DNA from: Bacteroidia bacterium | Lineage (GTDB): Bacteria > Bacteroidota > Bacteroidia > Bacteroidales > VadinHA17 | Direction of reading: 5' to 3' | DNA: 53,537 nucleotides | Assembly: GCA_026391475.1 (NCBI GenBank) | Contig: JAPLED010000059.1 | Location: forward strand, 1 to 53,537 | In this document: one piece after another, positions 1 through 12,925 of the stretch | How positions within the stretch are numbered: position 1 is the first letter of the stretch | Layout of the letters: every line of letters begins with the position of its first letter | Notes under the pieces: model-generated | What the model was told of the DNA's origin: nothing | What the model saw: the letters and a program-made list of their open reading frames with translations, nothing else | The model's database searches: none | Program-made: the position numbers and the translations under genes

Positions 1-936
1 GTTCTCAAGGAGGGGGAATTAAGCAAATGCAATAACCGTAAGGTTCATAATTCCAAATTATATACCCTGGCATTTGGCAACCCATGTACGGTTAATGTTG
101 ATCCTGTTGAAAAGAAGCCACTTTATCATTTTCTTCCCGGATCAAATGCATATTCAATTGCAACGGCCGGATGTAATCTGGTATGTCTAAATTGCCAGAA
201 CTGGACTATATCACAGACAAGTCCCGACAAAACAAGAAATTATGATCTGATGCCTGAAAGAGTAGTCGAAGAATGTATTACAAACAGATGCAGTTCAATA
301 GCATATACATATTCCGAACCGGTAACATTTTATGAGTATGTTTATGAGACTGCCATGCTTGCAAAAAAAGCCGGCATAAAAAATGTTGTAAAATCTAATG
401 GTTATATAAATGCAGAACCTCTGAAAAAACTCTGCAATGTTATTGATGCTGCCAATATTGATCTCAAAGCGTTCACCGAGAGCACGTACCTGAAACTTAC
501 CGGAGGAAAATTACAACCCGTGCTCGATACTCTTAAAGTATATAAAGAAATGGGTGTATGGCTTGAAATTACCAACCTTGTTGTTCCCACCTGGACCGAT
601 AACCTGGATGAAATCAGAAGTATGTGCAGGTGGTTAAGCGATAACGGTTTTAAAAATACACCGATACACTTCAGCAGGTTCTACCCAATGCATAAACTTG
701 AACAATTGCCTCCGACTCCGGTAGAGATCCTTAATAATGCTGCGGGTATTGCAACTGGAGAAGGTTTAAAATATGTTTATACCGGTAATGTTCCCGGAGA
801 TGAAATATCAGATACGAAATGTCCATCATGCAATTCAACTCTGGTAGTGAGACAGGGCTACCGGATTGTATCAAACACTATTACAGGAGGGAAATGCAAT
901 AAATGCGGATACAAAGTTGATGGTGTTTGGAACTGA
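1..936 (+). CDS. amrS: AmmeMemoRadiSam-system radical SAM enzyme (AmrS-like), 5' end cut by window
   Basis: The frame is open from base 1, so the start lies upstream of the window; the first in-window ATG (250) is internal because coding continues above it. Bases 178-210 encode CNLVCLNCQNW, the CxxxCxxC motif that binds the radical SAM [4Fe-4S] cluster. The C-terminus has two CxxC pairs (CPSC and CNKC) around a basic stretch and ends in GVWN, the zinc-ribbon-like tail usual in AmrS proteins. The family is related to pyruvate formate-lyase activating enzymes and normally occurs with MEMO and AMMECR1 proteins; the substrate is unknown. Partners would lie outside the window. The family call is fairly secure; a general PFL-activase-like enzyme is the alternative. 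Confidence 0.8.
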   Translation, partial: VLKEGELSKCNNRKVHNSKLYTLAFGNPCTVNVDPVEKKPLYHFLPGSNAYSIATAGCNLVCLNCQNWTISQTSPDKTRNYDLMPERVVEECITNRCSSIAYTYSEPVTFYEYVYETAMLAKKAGIKNVVKSNGYINAEPLKKLCNVIDAANIDLKAFTESTYLKLTGGKLQPVLDTLKVYKEMGVWLEITNLVVPTWTDNLDEIRSMCRWLSDNGFKNTPIHFSRFYPMHKLEQLPPTPVEILNNAAGIATGEGLKYVYTGNVPGDEISDTKCPSCNSTLVVRQGYRIVSNTITGGKCNKCGYKVDGVWN

Positions 937-985
937 ATTATGTAATTTCTATCTATTCTTAATGTAATAACCGGTTAAACAGTAA

Positions 986-2995
<2,010 letters not shown>

Positions 2996-3041
2996 AAAGT
3001 GCACACAGCTGATTTTAACAAAAAACTATTAGGTTTGTAAT

Positions 3042-3617
3042 ATGGAATTATTTAAAAATATCAGGCTAAAAATCGGAAATGCTATCCTCACAAAAAAGAT
3101 GGCAAGAACAAAGAGAAATGTTTATTATTCAAGTTTCAGTATGGTAAAAAGCATCGGAATAGTCTGGGATGCTTCAAATCCTAATGAATTCTCATGTTTA
3201 GCAAGGTTTTGTCAAAAAATGTATGAGAGGAATATTGAAGTTAAAATACTTGGCTATTTCAATGGGAAGAAACTGCCCGATCAATATACTTCAAACATAT
3301 TTTTGACATGTATCAGTAAGAAAGAGATAAACTTTTTTTACCTTCCTGTCTCTTCTGAAGCTAATTCTTTTATTAACAATCGTTTTGATATCCTTGTTGA
3401 TATCAATTTCAGAAAACTGTTTCCACTTAAATATATATTATCATTATCCAATGCAGCATTTAAGGTAGGATTATTTGAACATAAAACTATTGACAGTCCG
3501 TTCGATCTGATGATGGAAATAAAAAAACCGGTTGAAGTTGAGAATTACCTGATTCAGGTTATTGAATACCTTGAGATGATAAATTCAGGGACAGTTAAAA
3601 CAGTTAATAATAATTAA
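3042..3617 (+). CDS. Conserved Bacteroidota protein of unknown function (DUF6913-like)
   Basis: A 191-residue soluble protein with a basic N-terminus, no signal peptide and no membrane segment. It contains a region resembling an alternating alpha/beta fold (SIGIVWDASN, IEVKILGYFNGKK, FDILVDINF, FKVGLFEH). I recognise it as the small protein commonly placed between ligA and dapA in this phylum; I believe the family is DUF6913 but could not check. It ends four bases before dapA begins, so translational or transcriptional linkage is likely. No catalytic motif is visible and I assign no function. Confidence 0.75.
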   Translation: MELFKNIRLKIGNAILTKKMARTKRNVYYSSFSMVKSIGIVWDASNPNEFSCLARFCQKMYERNIEVKILGYFNGKKLPDQYTSNIFLTCISKKEINFFYLPVSSEANSFINNRFDILVDINFRKLFPLKYILSLSNAAFKVGLFEHKTIDSPFDLMMEIKKPVEVENYLIQVIEYLEMINSGTVKTVNNN

Positions 3618-3621
3618 GCAG

Positions 3622-4506
3622 ATGAAAAAATTCAAAGGGACAGGAGTTGCCATTGTTACACCTTTCAAAAATGACTCAAGTATTGATTTTGCCGCATTAG
3701 GGCGGGTAATAAATCATATAATACATGGAGGAGTAAACTATATTGTTGCAATGGGAACTACCGGGGAGTCAGTTACCCTGACAAAAGATGAGAAGAAAGC
3801 CCTTGTCTCATATGTAGTTGAAGCAATTGATAACAGGGTTCCTCTGGTTGTTGGTATTGGTGGAAATAATACTCAGGATGTAATAAACTGCGTAAGGCAT
3901 GCGAATCTTACAGGAGTGGATGGGATTTTATCTGTTGCTCCATATTATAATAAACCAAGCCAGAGAGGACTCTTTCAGCATTTTAAGGCTATTGCCACAT
4001 GCAGTCCTATTCCTGTAATCCTCTATAATGTTCCGGGCAGGACTTGCAGCAATATCTCTTCAGAGACCTGCCTTGAGCTTGCACATGAATGTGATAACAT
4101 AGTTGCTGTTAAAGAAGCATCCGGCGATATAAGTCAGATTATGAGGATAATGAAAGGGAAGCCAGAAAATTTTAGTGTGATATCCGGTGATGATATGATG
4201 ACTATCCCCGTAATTGCCGCGGGAGGATCAGGTGTCATATCTGTTCTTGCCAATGCATTCCCTGCTCAGTGCAGTGAGATGGTAGTACATTCTCTTAAGA
4301 ATAATTTTAAATCTGCCCGCGAAATACAGTTCCGTCTTCTTGAGATAGTAGAACTGCTTTTTATTGAAGGTAATCCTTCAGGTGTAAAAGCAATGCTGAA
4401 TATTATGAATATATGCCAGAATAACCTCAGGCTTCCACTCGTCCCTGTCAGCAAAACGATTTATACAAGGATCCAGAAAGCTATAGACGAGGTAAATAAA
4501 AGCTGA
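3622..4506 (+). CDS. dapA: 4-hydroxy-tetrahydrodipicolinate synthase
   Basis: DapA condenses pyruvate with aspartate semialdehyde in the diaminopimelate/lysine pathway in the cytoplasm. The 294-residue length is typical. The Schiff-base lysine is Lys164 (VAVKEASGDI) and the proton-relay tyrosine is Tyr135 (ILYNVPGR); the GTTGES motif at 45-50 binds the substrate. It is the last gene of the ligA group. Its TGA stop is directly abutted by the stop of the convergent secA, with no intergenic base and no hairpin terminator visible between them. Confidence 0.96.
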   Translation: MKKFKGTGVAIVTPFKNDSSIDFAALGRVINHIIHGGVNYIVAMGTTGESVTLTKDEKKALVSYVVEAIDNRVPLVVGIGGNNTQDVINCVRHANLTGVDGILSVAPYYNKPSQRGLFQHFKAIATCSPIPVILYNVPGRTCSNISSETCLELAHECDNIVAVKEASGDISQIMRIMKGKPENFSVISGDDMMTIPVIAAGGSGVISVLANAFPAQCSEMVVHSLKNNFKSAREIQFRLLEIVELLFIEGNPSGVKAMLNIMNICQNNLRLPLVPVSKTIYTRIQKAIDEVNKS

Positions 4507-7500
4507 TCAGGCATTAGCACTTGCACCCTCGTTTCCCCCCTGTTGCAGGCCATGGCACTGTTTGTATTTCTTTCCGCTTCCGCATGGGCAAGGATCATTT
4601 CTTCCCACCTTTTTATCAACTCTTACAGGTTCGGTCTTCTGGTTTCTTTCCTGGCCGCCGCCACCAGTACTACTGTATTGAGAGAAATCACTTTTTGATG
4701 TTCTTAAATTGCTCATGTCAACCTGGCGTTTTCGCTGAGCCTCTTTAACCTGTTCCGGATCCTGTGTCGGAATATGACCTTTCATAAGTGTACTCACAAC
4801 ATCCTTGTTCACCTTAGTGATCATTGTTTTGAATAGCTCGAAGGATTCAAACTTGTAAATAAGCAAAGGATCTTTCTGTTCGTAAGTAGCATTCTGAACT
4901 GATTGTTTAAGCTCGTCCATCTCCCTCAGATGTTCTTTCCATGCATCATCAATTGTTGCCAGAACAACCGTTTTTTCATATGCTTTCGCCAGTTCTCTGC
5001 CTTCCGATTCTGCGGTAGCCTTGAGGTTAGTGACAACCTGAAAAACCCTCACTCCATCTGAAATAGGCACAACAACATTTTCATAAACGTGAGCCATTCT
5101 GTCATATACATCTTTTAAAACAGGATAGGCTTGCGAGGATATTGTTTCAACTTTTCTTTTATATGTATCCAGTACCTTAGAATAGACTTTATCTGTTACC
5201 GAATCAGATAAAGCTTTTTTAAATTCCGGGGCAGGAACCGGGGAATCCATTGAAAATGAACGAATGAGCTCAAAATCAAATCCCTCAAAATCTCCATCTC
5301 CATGATACACATCAACGAGGTTTTCAGTAACATCGAACATCATATTCGCAATGTCAACACTTAATCTTTCACCAAGAAGTGCATGTCGTCTTTTTTTGTA
5401 AATGACCTCTCTCTGTGAGTTCATCACATCATCATATTCAAGAAGCCTCTTTCTTATTCCAAAGTTATTCTCTTCGACTTTTTTCTGTGCCCGTTCGATA
5501 GATTTGGTGATCATCGAATGCTGAATCATCTCGCCATCTTTCAGTCCCAGTTTGTCCATTATTCCGGCAATTCTTTCGGAACCAAACAGTCTCATAAGTT
5601 CATCCTCAAGTGATACAAAGAACTGGGAAGAACCCGGGTCTCCCTGTCTGCCAGCACGGCCACGCAACTGGCGGTCAACCCTTCTGGACTCATGTCTTTC
5701 AGTACCGACTATAGCAAGTCCTCCTGCCTGCCTGACTTCCTCGGTAAGCTTTATATCAGTACCACGCCCTGCCATATTTGTCGCAATTGTGATAGTGCCT
5801 GTTTTCCCGGCTTCAGCGACAATTTCAGCTTCCCTCTGATGGAGCTTGGCATTCAGAACGTTATGTTTAAGACCCTTCATCTTGAGCATCCTGCTCAACA
5901 ATTCCGAAATCTCGACTGAAGTTGTTCCTACAAGAACTGGTCGCCCGACCCGGTTCATTTCAGCAATCTCTTCTATTACGGCATTATATTTTTCTCTTTT
6001 TGTTTTATAAACCAGATCTTCTCTATCGAATCTTACAACAGGTCTGTTTGTTGGAATAACAACCACATCGAGTTTATAGATATTCCATAGTTCACCAGCC
6101 TCCGTCTCTGCAGTACCTGTCATACCGGCAAGCTTATGGTACATCCTGAAATAATTCTGCAGGGTTATTGTGGCATAGGTTTGTGTTGCGGCCTCAACCT
6201 TCACATTTTCTTTTGCTTCAATTGCCTGGTGAAGTCCGTCGGAATATCTGCGGCCTTCCAGAACACGACCGGTTTGTTCATCGACTATTTTTACCTTATT
6301 GTCCATAACAATGTACTCAGTGTCACGGTCAAAAAGGGTCCAGGCTTTAAGTAATTGAGTCATAGTATGAACCCTCTCCGACTTAACTGAATAATCTTGG
6401 AGAAGCTCATCTTTTATTTTAAGCTTTTCGCGATCGGACAAATCCGATTTTTCGATATCGGCAATCTTTGAACCCACATCAGGCAGAATGAAAAAGCTTG
6501 CATCTTCAACAGAGTCAGAAATAAGATCAAGACCATTTTCAGTCAGCTCAATTGAGTTGGCTTTTTCGTCAATAATAAAATAGAGTGCATCGGTGGCTTT
6601 GGGCATCTCCTTGCTATTATTCTGCATATAGAAGTTCTCTGTCTTAAGAAGCTGGGACTTATTACCTTCTTCACTGAGGAACTTGATAAGTGCATTATTC
6701 TTTGGAAGACCCTTATATGCTCTCAGAAGCAGCAGACCACCTTCGTCATTTTTATTATCTGCGATAAGCTTTTTTGCATCAGCAAGTATCTGAGTTACAA
6801 GTTTTTTCTGTGCGCTTACAAGTTTATCAACCTTTGGTTTCAGCTCATCGAATTGTTGTGTATCGCTTTTAGCTGTTGGTCCGGAAATAATAAGCGGTGT
6901 GCGGGCATCATCTATAAGAACTGAGTCAACCTCGTCAACAATGGCATAGTGGTGTTTGCGCTGGACAAGGTCTTCGGGATTAATTGCCATATTATCCCTG
7001 AGGTAATCAAAGCCAAATTCGTTGTTAGTACCAAAAGTTATATCAGCGTTATATGCTTTGCGTCTGTCGGGTGAATTGGGTTGGTGCTTATCAATACAAT
7101 CAACGGTAAGACCATGGAATTCATAAATTGGTCCCATCCATTCAGAGTCGCGTTTTGAGAGATAATCATTTACAGTGACTATATGCACTCCTCTTCCGGC
7201 AAGAGCATTAAGGAAGACAGGAAGAGTAGCCACTACCGTTTTTCCTTCACCTGTACCCATCTCAGCAATTTTCCCTTTATGAAGAGCAACACCTCCTATC
7301 AGCTGGACATCATAATGAACCATATCCCAGGTAATCTCATTACCTCCGGCAATCCATCGGTTACTCCAAAGTGCCTTATTGCCGTTAATAGTTATGCTTT
7401 CCCTTGTGGCAGCCAGATCTCTGTCATATTGTCGTGCCGTAACTTCGAGTACGCTATTCTCCTTGAATCTTTTTGCAGTCTCTTTTATTATTGCGAAAGC

Positions 7501-7833
7501 CCTTGGGACAATCTGATTAAGTACTACTTCAAGCTTCTCATTGATCTGCTTTTCTATTTTATCTATATCGTTGTAAATCTCCTCTTTCCGATAAACATCT
7601 TCCTCTTTTTCGGATTTTTCTCTAAGTGATTTAATCTCATTTTCATCTCCTTCAATACTTCCAAGTATCTCCTTTCTGATTTCTTCTGTAAGGTCTCTTA
7701 AACTGTCATTTGACAAATCTTTTAATTTTTCAAATTCCAGATGTATCATTTCGATATAAGGATTAATTTCCTTTATATCCCTCTCATATTTATTTCCCAG
7801 AAATAGACCTAATACATTATTTATAATGCTCAT
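4507..7833 (-). CDS. secA: Preprotein translocase ATPase SecA
   Basis: SecA drives preproteins through SecYEG by ATP hydrolysis. Visible motifs are Walker A MGTGEGKT at 192-199, the [19 protein letters not shown] region of NBD1, a second helicase domain with GTDIKL and [13 protein letters not shown], and a C-terminal zinc motif [14 protein letters not shown] within the last 30 residues. At 1108 residues it is about 200 longer than E. coli SecA (901). The extra length includes an N-terminal acidic, lysine-rich, probably coiled segment (about 55-105) and an insertion after the [11 protein letters not shown] motif that is rich in Lys, Asn and Leu. Both are usual in Bacteroidota SecA. It stands alone on the minus strand. 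Confidence 0.98.
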   Translation of the reverse strand: MSIINNVLGLFLGNKYERDIKEINPYIEMIHLEFEKLKDLSNDSLRDLTEEIRKEILGSIEGDENEIKSLREKSEKEEDVYRKEEIYNDIDKIEKQINEKLEVVLNQIVPRAFAIIKETAKRFKENSVLEVTARQYDRDLAATRESITINGNKALWSNRWIAGGNEITWDMVHYDVQLIGGVALHKGKIAEMGTGEGKTVVATLPVFLNALAGRGVHIVTVNDYLSKRDSEWMGPIYEFHGLTVDCIDKHQPNSPDRRKAYNADITFGTNNEFGFDYLRDNMAINPEDLVQRKHHYAIVDEVDSVLIDDARTPLIISGPTAKSDTQQFDELKPKVDKLVSAQKKLVTQILADAKKLIADNKNDEGGLLLLRAYKGLPKNNALIKFLSEEGNKSQLLKTENFYMQNNSKEMPKATDALYFIIDEKANSIELTENGLDLISDSVEDASFFILPDVGSKIADIEKSDLSDREKLKIKDELLQDYSVKSERVHTMTQLLKAWTLFDRDTEYIVMDNKVKIVDEQTGRVLEGRRYSDGLHQAIEAKENVKVEAATQTYATITLQNYFRMYHKLAGMTGTAETEAGELWNIYKLDVVVIPTNRPVVRFDREDLVYKTKREKYNAVIEEIAEMNRVGRPVLVGTTSVEISELLSRMLKMKGLKHNVLNAKLHQREAEIVAEAGKTGTITIATNMAGRGTDIKLTEEVRQAGGLAIVGTERHESRRVDRQLRGRAGRQGDPGSSQFFVSLEDELMRLFGSERIAGIMDKLGLKDGEMIQHSMITKSIERAQKKVEENNFGIRKRLLEYDDVMNSQREVIYKKRRHALLGERLSVDIANMMFDVTENLVDVYHGDGDFEGFDFELIRSFSMDSPVPAPEFKKALSDSVTDKVYSKVLDTYKRKVETISSQAYPVLKDVYDRMAHVYENVVVPISDGVRVFQVVTNLKATAESEGRELAKAYEKTVVLATIDDAWKEHLREMDELKQSVQNATYEQKDPLLIYKFESFELFKTMITKVNKDVVSTLMKGHIPTQDPEQVKEAQRKRQVDMSNLRTSKSDFSQYSSTGGGGQERNQKTEPVRVDKKVGRNDPCPCGSGKKYKQCHGLQQGGNEGASANA

Positions 7834-7919
7834 TTTTAGGTGTTTTACAATTTTTAAAAATATCTAGTAAAATTAACTTTATTTTACAATAAAGAATTCC
7901 AAAATTTCAATTTATACAA

Positions 7920-7944
7920 AAACCCCGCCATTGTTGCGGGGTTT
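7920..7944 (-). terminator. Rho-independent terminator of the metzincin-like gene
   Basis: A 9-bp perfect stem (AAACCCCGC at 7920-7928 against GCGGGGTTT at 7936-7944) encloses a 7-base loop. Read on the minus strand it follows the stop codon at 7951 by a few bases and the stem runs into T5, so it should end minus-strand transcription before secA. Confidence 0.85.
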
Positions 7945-7950
7945 GAATTA

Positions 7951-10431
7951 TTATTTTATAAGACTATACTTAATTGTCTTTATTCCGTCATCACTATATA
8001 ATACGATAATGTAAATGCCGGTAGGGTAACCTGAGATATCAACCAGAGTTTCAGAACCTCCTGAAGTGTGATCATTTTTTATACAGATGCCTGCCGAATT
8101 GAAGATTTTGTAAAGCAATGGCTTACTAATTTCAAAACCTGCCCGGTCAGAACTGATTTTAATCAGGCCGTTACCCGGATTTGGATAGACCTTAACCGGT
8201 TCGTAACTAATTTTCTCAACCGCATCAACAAGAGAGTTAATTTTCAGATCTTCTATTACCCATCCCCATCCGTTTGCATACGGATCGGAGTATAACCTGA
8301 ATCTCAACAATAATGTATCTCCTGCGGAAATTTTGTCAGACGGACGGTAAAAAATAGTATGTTTAAGAAGCATTGATTCTGTTCCGGTAGAAGTTGAGTT
8401 TTGTCCAACAATAGAATTGTTATAAGTTGATTCCCATGATGATACTAACCTGCTATCATAACCATCAGCCAGACTGAACCATGTTTTGCCAAAGTTTTTT
8501 GAGCCTTCTACAATAACATAATCATAAAAATCAGGTGATCCAAATAGTGATCCGGCTTCTCCTGGTTCAACCAGGACAATCTCATTGAAATTGATTAACA
8601 AGCCTGACTCATTAAATTTCAGTGGATGCCTTAGCAATGCTGTGTAATCAATACTTTTATTGTTATCCTCCGGACTTTCATATGGATGTTTTGTATGAAG
8701 GCCATACTTACTGAAGCCTGCCGGCTTAGAAATGTCAAACCCTATATTAAAAAAGTCGTTAGCAGCACCTGAAAAATCTGTCGAATAACTTTGGAGAGTT
8801 GATCCGATATCCTCAATATGAATAACAAAATACCCTGATTTAGGCAAAATAGCGGTATTTGGGACCAGAGCCTTGTCAATGGCAAATATCCTGTACAATA
8901 TTGAATCTCCTCCATTTAACAATAAAGATTTGGCACTAAAAACAGTACTATAACTATCAGAAATTCCAGCTTTTAAGCCGATAAATTTCGAAGGACCGGT
9001 ATTCACTTTATATTCAACATAAACTGTATCTATCCCTATATTATCAATTGCTGTTACTTTAAAACTTATAGAATCGATTGTTTCAAGGTAATAATCTATC
9101 GGGATATGGGTAATTACCGGTTTCACAGTATCAGCTCCAATATAAATCTGATAACGCAACATTTTATATAATGAGGGAGATCTGTAAAGCCTCAAAAAGC
9201 AATCCTCAACAAAGAAATAATACTGAAGTTCTGTATTATAAGAAGGTATACTAACAGTAGTGGTAAAAGAATCATCCGAATTCGGAGAAGTCAGAAAGAG
9301 TGTGTTGCTGGAAAGAAAATTGTCAAACGAGAATACCACTCCAACTTTATTGCGGTTATATAAAGTATCTGATTTTATTGTGATCGAAAGCACGACTTTT
9401 GTCTGGTGATCTTCAGTGTCAGTCAGGGGTTTATGAATTATCCTTGTATTGATCCAGCCAAGATCTCCAAGGATCGAAAAAGTATATTTTCCAGGGTTAT
9501 GAATAGCTTCTCCAAGATCAATAAACGGAGTCATCAGTGAATTTTCCGGAAGAGGTGCATCTTCATCGAGGTGCGAGATACTTGAGCCGGCATCCCAGGT
9601 AGAAGGTGCCCATAATTTGGCTCTTGTTCCTGAATAATTATTCAATACAGAATACTTTTTCAAAAGCGGACCATTGAAATAAAGCTGACCTCCAATAAGC
9701 TGACTTCGAAGAGCAGTTGAATAATTAAGAAATTTTAATGTATCGGTCAATCTCTTTTCTGTAAAGTTTTCAATAAATGTATCGTAGATCATAGGGATTG
9801 AAGTTAATCCGTACCAACCCAAAGTTCCATCTGTATCCATGCTGTCAAAAAAACCTAGTCCATGACAGATCTCATGCAACACAACTGTAACCAGATCATA
9901 CTTTTGAATCGGGGTATTTCCGTCAATACCCAGGTACCAGTTTATTGAGCTGTTGATAGTCAGTTCAATGTCCCCCTGCAGAGAATCATTAAGGCTTTCG
10001 CCGGCAATCTTTTCTGCCAAGGCAACAGGGTAAATAGCATTTGGGTTCAAGGCATCTATTCCCCACCCTACGGCATAACCAGTTATTGTCGATTGACCAA
10101 GGACTCCGGCAGTTGAAATCTTTTCCCAACTGGCTAAAATAGTAATCTTTGCATCAGCCGGAAGCATGGTCTCCAGAATGGATGCTGCATACTCCATCGC
10201 GATTTTTGCCTGACTGGAAAAGCCAGTATAATAGATTGTTACCGACCCCCCACTTTTTGAACCGGATTTCTTATAAAACTCATCCGGGGGCGGAATATAT
10301 ATCCTGTTTACTTTATTCCCGGCATAACAAACTCCTGTTACAGATGAATTCGATATCAGATCCTGTGCCTTCAAAGGAAGAACCGAAGTAATGAAAAGAA
10401 GACCAGTAAAGAGAAAGAAGAGTCTTTTCAT
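7951..10431 (-). CDS. Secreted metzincin-like zinc protease with T9SS sorting domain
   Basis: An 826-residue exported protein. Residues 1-22 form a signal peptide ending in KAQ. Residues 186-196 read HEICHGLGFFD, that is HExxHxxGxxD: two histidine zinc ligands, the catalytic Glu187 and a probable third ligand Asp196 in the metzincin style. The middle third has beta-rich, Ig-like segments with DNIGIDTVYVEYKV and similar strands. The last 80 residues (VKVYPNPGNGLIKIS to the end) are a type A type IX secretion sorting domain, so the mature protein is probably surface-attached or released. Its ATG overlaps the ferritin TGA by 4 bases. The substrate is unknown. A matrixin-like or snapalysin-like activity is inferred from the motif only. 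Confidence 0.8.
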   Translation of the reverse strand: MKRLFFLFTGLLFITSVLPLKAQDLISNSSVTGVCYAGNKVNRIYIPPPDEFYKKSGSKSGGSVTIYYTGFSSQAKIAMEYAASILETMLPADAKITILASWEKISTAGVLGQSTITGYAVGWGIDALNPNAIYPVALAEKIAGESLNDSLQGDIELTINSSINWYLGIDGNTPIQKYDLVTVVLHEICHGLGFFDSMDTDGTLGWYGLTSIPMIYDTFIENFTEKRLTDTLKFLNYSTALRSQLIGGQLYFNGPLLKKYSVLNNYSGTRAKLWAPSTWDAGSSISHLDEDAPLPENSLMTPFIDLGEAIHNPGKYTFSILGDLGWINTRIIHKPLTDTEDHQTKVVLSITIKSDTLYNRNKVGVVFSFDNFLSSNTLFLTSPNSDDSFTTTVSIPSYNTELQYYFFVEDCFLRLYRSPSLYKMLRYQIYIGADTVKPVITHIPIDYYLETIDSISFKVTAIDNIGIDTVYVEYKVNTGPSKFIGLKAGISDSYSTVFSAKSLLLNGGDSILYRIFAIDKALVPNTAILPKSGYFVIHIEDIGSTLQSYSTDFSGAANDFFNIGFDISKPAGFSKYGLHTKHPYESPEDNNKSIDYTALLRHPLKFNESGLLINFNEIVLVEPGEAGSLFGSPDFYDYVIVEGSKNFGKTWFSLADGYDSRLVSSWESTYNNSIVGQNSTSTGTESMLLKHTIFYRPSDKISAGDTLLLRFRLYSDPYANGWGWVIEDLKINSLVDAVEKISYEPVKVYPNPGNGLIKISSDRAGFEISKPLLYKIFNSAGICIKNDHTSGGSETLVDISGYPTGIYIIVLYSDDGIKTIKYSLIK

Positions 10432-10940
10432 GGATTAGACTGAACATTGGCTGCCGGAGTCCTCAAACTAAGAATATCCCTGTCGAACTGATACATATTA
10501 TTCTTTCCGACAAGGCGAACCTTGTCAATTATCGTTCTTACAGAAGCCTCTTCTTCAACCTGTTCAAACACAAACCATTGCAAGAAATTATGTGTATTAT
10601 AATCCTTCTCTTCAAGAGTAAGGGCAACGATTTCGTTAATACTTGAGGTTATAAATTCCTCGTGCTTCAATACCTCCTTGAACACATCCCCGACATTTTT
10701 AAATTCAGCGACGGGTTTTTTCAAAGCCGGCATTACAGCTTTACCACCTCTTTCATTAATATATTTAATAAATTTCAGCATATGAAGCCTCTCTTCATCT
10801 GCCTGGGTATAAAGCCATGCAGCCACTCCGCTAAAACCGTTTGTTTCAGCCCATGATGCCATTGCAAGATACAGGTTTGAAGAATAACCTTCTCTTTCTA
10901 CCTGTCTGTTACAGATATCTTCTATTTTTTTCTTTAACAT
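10428..10940 (-). CDS. ftnA: Ferritin
   Basis: A 170-residue iron-storage protein with the non-haem bacterial ferritin signature. The ferroxidase-centre residues fall at the expected places: Glu17, Glu49/Glu50 and His53 (ADEERLH), Glu94 (KHEEF) and Gln126/Glu129-130 (WFVFEQVEEE). Such proteins form 24-subunit shells that oxidise and store iron in the cytoplasm. The stop overlaps the start of the downstream protease gene as ATGA, so ferritin is the first gene of a two-gene unit. No iron-responsive operator could be recognised in the short upstream region. Confidence 0.95.
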   Translation of the reverse strand: MLKKKIEDICNRQVEREGYSSNLYLAMASWAETNGFSGVAAWLYTQADEERLHMLKFIKYINERGGKAVMPALKKPVAEFKNVGDVFKEVLKHEEFITSSINEIVALTLEEKDYNTHNFLQWFVFEQVEEEASVRTIIDKVRLVGKNNMYQFDRDILSLRTPAANVQSNP

Positions 10941-11027
10941 AATAGTATTTATTTAAAAGTTTTAATAATAACATTTATTTCAGGTGTCTTGTTCAATTTT
11001 TAATAATTTAAATCTTTTAAAAAAGAT

Positions 11028-12773
11028 TTAAGTAATATCAAGATTAAAGGTTTTTTTCATCTCTTTCAGAACCGGGTATTTGGTAAACAGGTAATTATAT
11101 TTCTGTTCATCTGTATACAAAATATCATTTGACTCCGACAGGTCAACAGTTGTCTCGATATCGATTTCTGACAGAATAAATCTATTTTCCAGGAAAGTTA
11201 TAAGTTTTTGTTTATAATTCTGTATGAATGTATCTTTTTGAGCAGCATTGTTAAGATGGATTTTAATTGTTTGATCGTTTTCCACTTCAGGCTTGATGGA
11301 TTTAAACATGCTGATTATTCTTGCTCCTTCTCCTTTAAGCTGATCCATAAAATCATGCCAGGCAGCTTCGAAGGCATCGGCTGTGAATTCAGACTTAGGT
11401 TCATTTTTAGTTTCAGCAATTGTCGGATCAGTTTTTTCAGAAGGCTTTTCATATGGTATGCTATCTTCAGAAATGATCTCTCTTATCGAAAATGTCTTTG
11501 AAGGCTTTTCAGTAACAGGATCGTGTTTCCTTGAGGTCATTTCCGGTCTTCCTACCTTATTTTCAGCGATTTGAATTTCTTGTCTTATAATTTCTGATTT
11601 AGAAGGAAGAGGCATATCTTCTTCCTGATTATTTACCTGATTGGGTTCAGGCTTTTTTTTCCCAGATGTTTCCAACGGTTCACCCATCAGCCGGCATAAT
11701 CTTATAAGTGAGAGCTCTACATGCAATCTCGGGTTCTTGCTGTTTTTATATGTAAGATCGCAATTAGTACCAATCTCCAATGCTCTGAATAAAAAATCTA
11801 CAGGACATTTTTCTGTTTGTTGCAGATATCTTTGTTTAACTGCAGGTGTCGCTTCGAGAAGACGTAAAGTTGATTCGTCTTTGCTAACGAGCAGATCGCG
11901 CAGGTAGCTGTTAAGTCCCGATATAAAATTATGACCGTCAAATCCTTTTTCAAGGATCTCATTAAAAGTCAATAATACAGAAGAGACATCACCTATCATA
12001 GCTCCATCAATGCTCTTAAAATAATACTCATAATCGAGTACATTAAGGTTCTCAATGACATCCTTGTAAGTGATTGTTTTACCACTAAGACTTACAATCT
12101 GGTCGAAAATTGATAAAGCATCACGCAATGCCCCATCAGCTTTCTGACCGATAATGTGAAGAGCTTCCTCCCCGGCACTGATCCCTTCATTTTTAGCTAC
12201 ATACATCAAACGCCCAACAATATCTTCAATTTTGATCCTGTTGAAATCAAAGATCTGGCATCGTGAGAGAATAGTTGGAATTATCTTGTGTTTTTCAGTG
12301 GTGGCTAAAATAAAAATTGCATGGGAAGGGGGCTCTTCAAGTGTCTTCAGGAAGGCATTGAACGCTGATGAAGAGAGCATGTGAACTTCATCAATTATAT
12401 AGATACTGTATTTTCCGATCTGAGGTGGAATTCTTACCTGGTCATTAAGACTTCTGATATCCTCTACCTTATTATTAGAGGCTGCATCAAGCTCATGTAT
12501 ATTAAACGATCTCAATGAATTGAATGATAAACAGGATTCACACTTATCACATGCTTCTGAATTATCACCCAGGTTGCTGCAGTTAATATTTTTGGCAAAG
12601 ATCCTTGCACATGTTGTTTTTCCTACACCACGGGGACCACAAAAAAGATAAGCCTGCGCAAGATGTTTGTTCTTAATGGCACTTTTCAGCGTATTTGTAA
12701 TTGAATCCTGTCCAATAACCATGTCAAAACTGGCAGGACGGTATTTTCTTGCTGAAACAATGAAGTTTTCCAT
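11028..12773 (-). CDS. dnaX: DNA polymerase III subunit gamma/tau
   Basis: DnaX is the clamp-loader ATPase that also links polymerase cores. Residues 46-53 are the Walker A motif GPRGVGKT, followed by a four-cysteine zinc site (Cys65, 75, 78, 81), a DEVHMLS Walker B region and the sensor segment ATTEKHKIIPTILSRCQ. After about residue 365 the sequence becomes polar and low in complexity, then forms a C-terminal domain expected to contact the polymerase. At 581 residues it lies in the usual Bacteroidota range. I saw no obvious A-run frameshift signal for a short gamma form. Confidence 0.96.
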   Translation of the reverse strand: MENFIVSARKYRPASFDMVIGQDSITNTLKSAIKNKHLAQAYLFCGPRGVGKTTCARIFAKNINCSNLGDNSEACDKCESCLSFNSLRSFNIHELDAASNNKVEDIRSLNDQVRIPPQIGKYSIYIIDEVHMLSSSAFNAFLKTLEEPPSHAIFILATTEKHKIIPTILSRCQIFDFNRIKIEDIVGRLMYVAKNEGISAGEEALHIIGQKADGALRDALSIFDQIVSLSGKTITYKDVIENLNVLDYEYYFKSIDGAMIGDVSSVLLTFNEILEKGFDGHNFISGLNSYLRDLLVSKDESTLRLLEATPAVKQRYLQQTEKCPVDFLFRALEIGTNCDLTYKNSKNPRLHVELSLIRLCRLMGEPLETSGKKKPEPNQVNNQEEDMPLPSKSEIIRQEIQIAENKVGRPEMTSRKHDPVTEKPSKTFSIREIISEDSIPYEKPSEKTDPTIAETKNEPKSEFTADAFEAAWHDFMDQLKGEGARIISMFKSIKPEVENDQTIKIHLNNAAQKDTFIQNYKQKLITFLENRFILSEIDIETTVDLSESNDILYTDEQKYNYLFTKYPVLKEMKKTFNLDIT

Positions 12774-12812
12774 AAATTACTGACTCTCGTTTCTTTGAAA
12801 ATTGTTGAAATA

Positions 12813-12820
12813 CAAATATA
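12813..12820 (-). promoter_or_regulatory. Probable dnaX -7 promoter element
   Basis: On the minus strand this reads TATATTTG, matching the Bacteroidota -7 consensus TAnnTTTG, about 40 bases before the dnaX ATG. The -33 position about 19 bases upstream reads TTTT rather than TTTG, so the match is partial. Confidence 0.5.
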
Positions 12821-12925
12821 ATCAAAAAGCCTTCCTGATAAAACAGGAGAGAAAAATTAACAGTCTTTTGTCCACAACAAATAATATGGTCAGAATATTA
12901 AGTCGAAATCTTTCACTAATTAATT

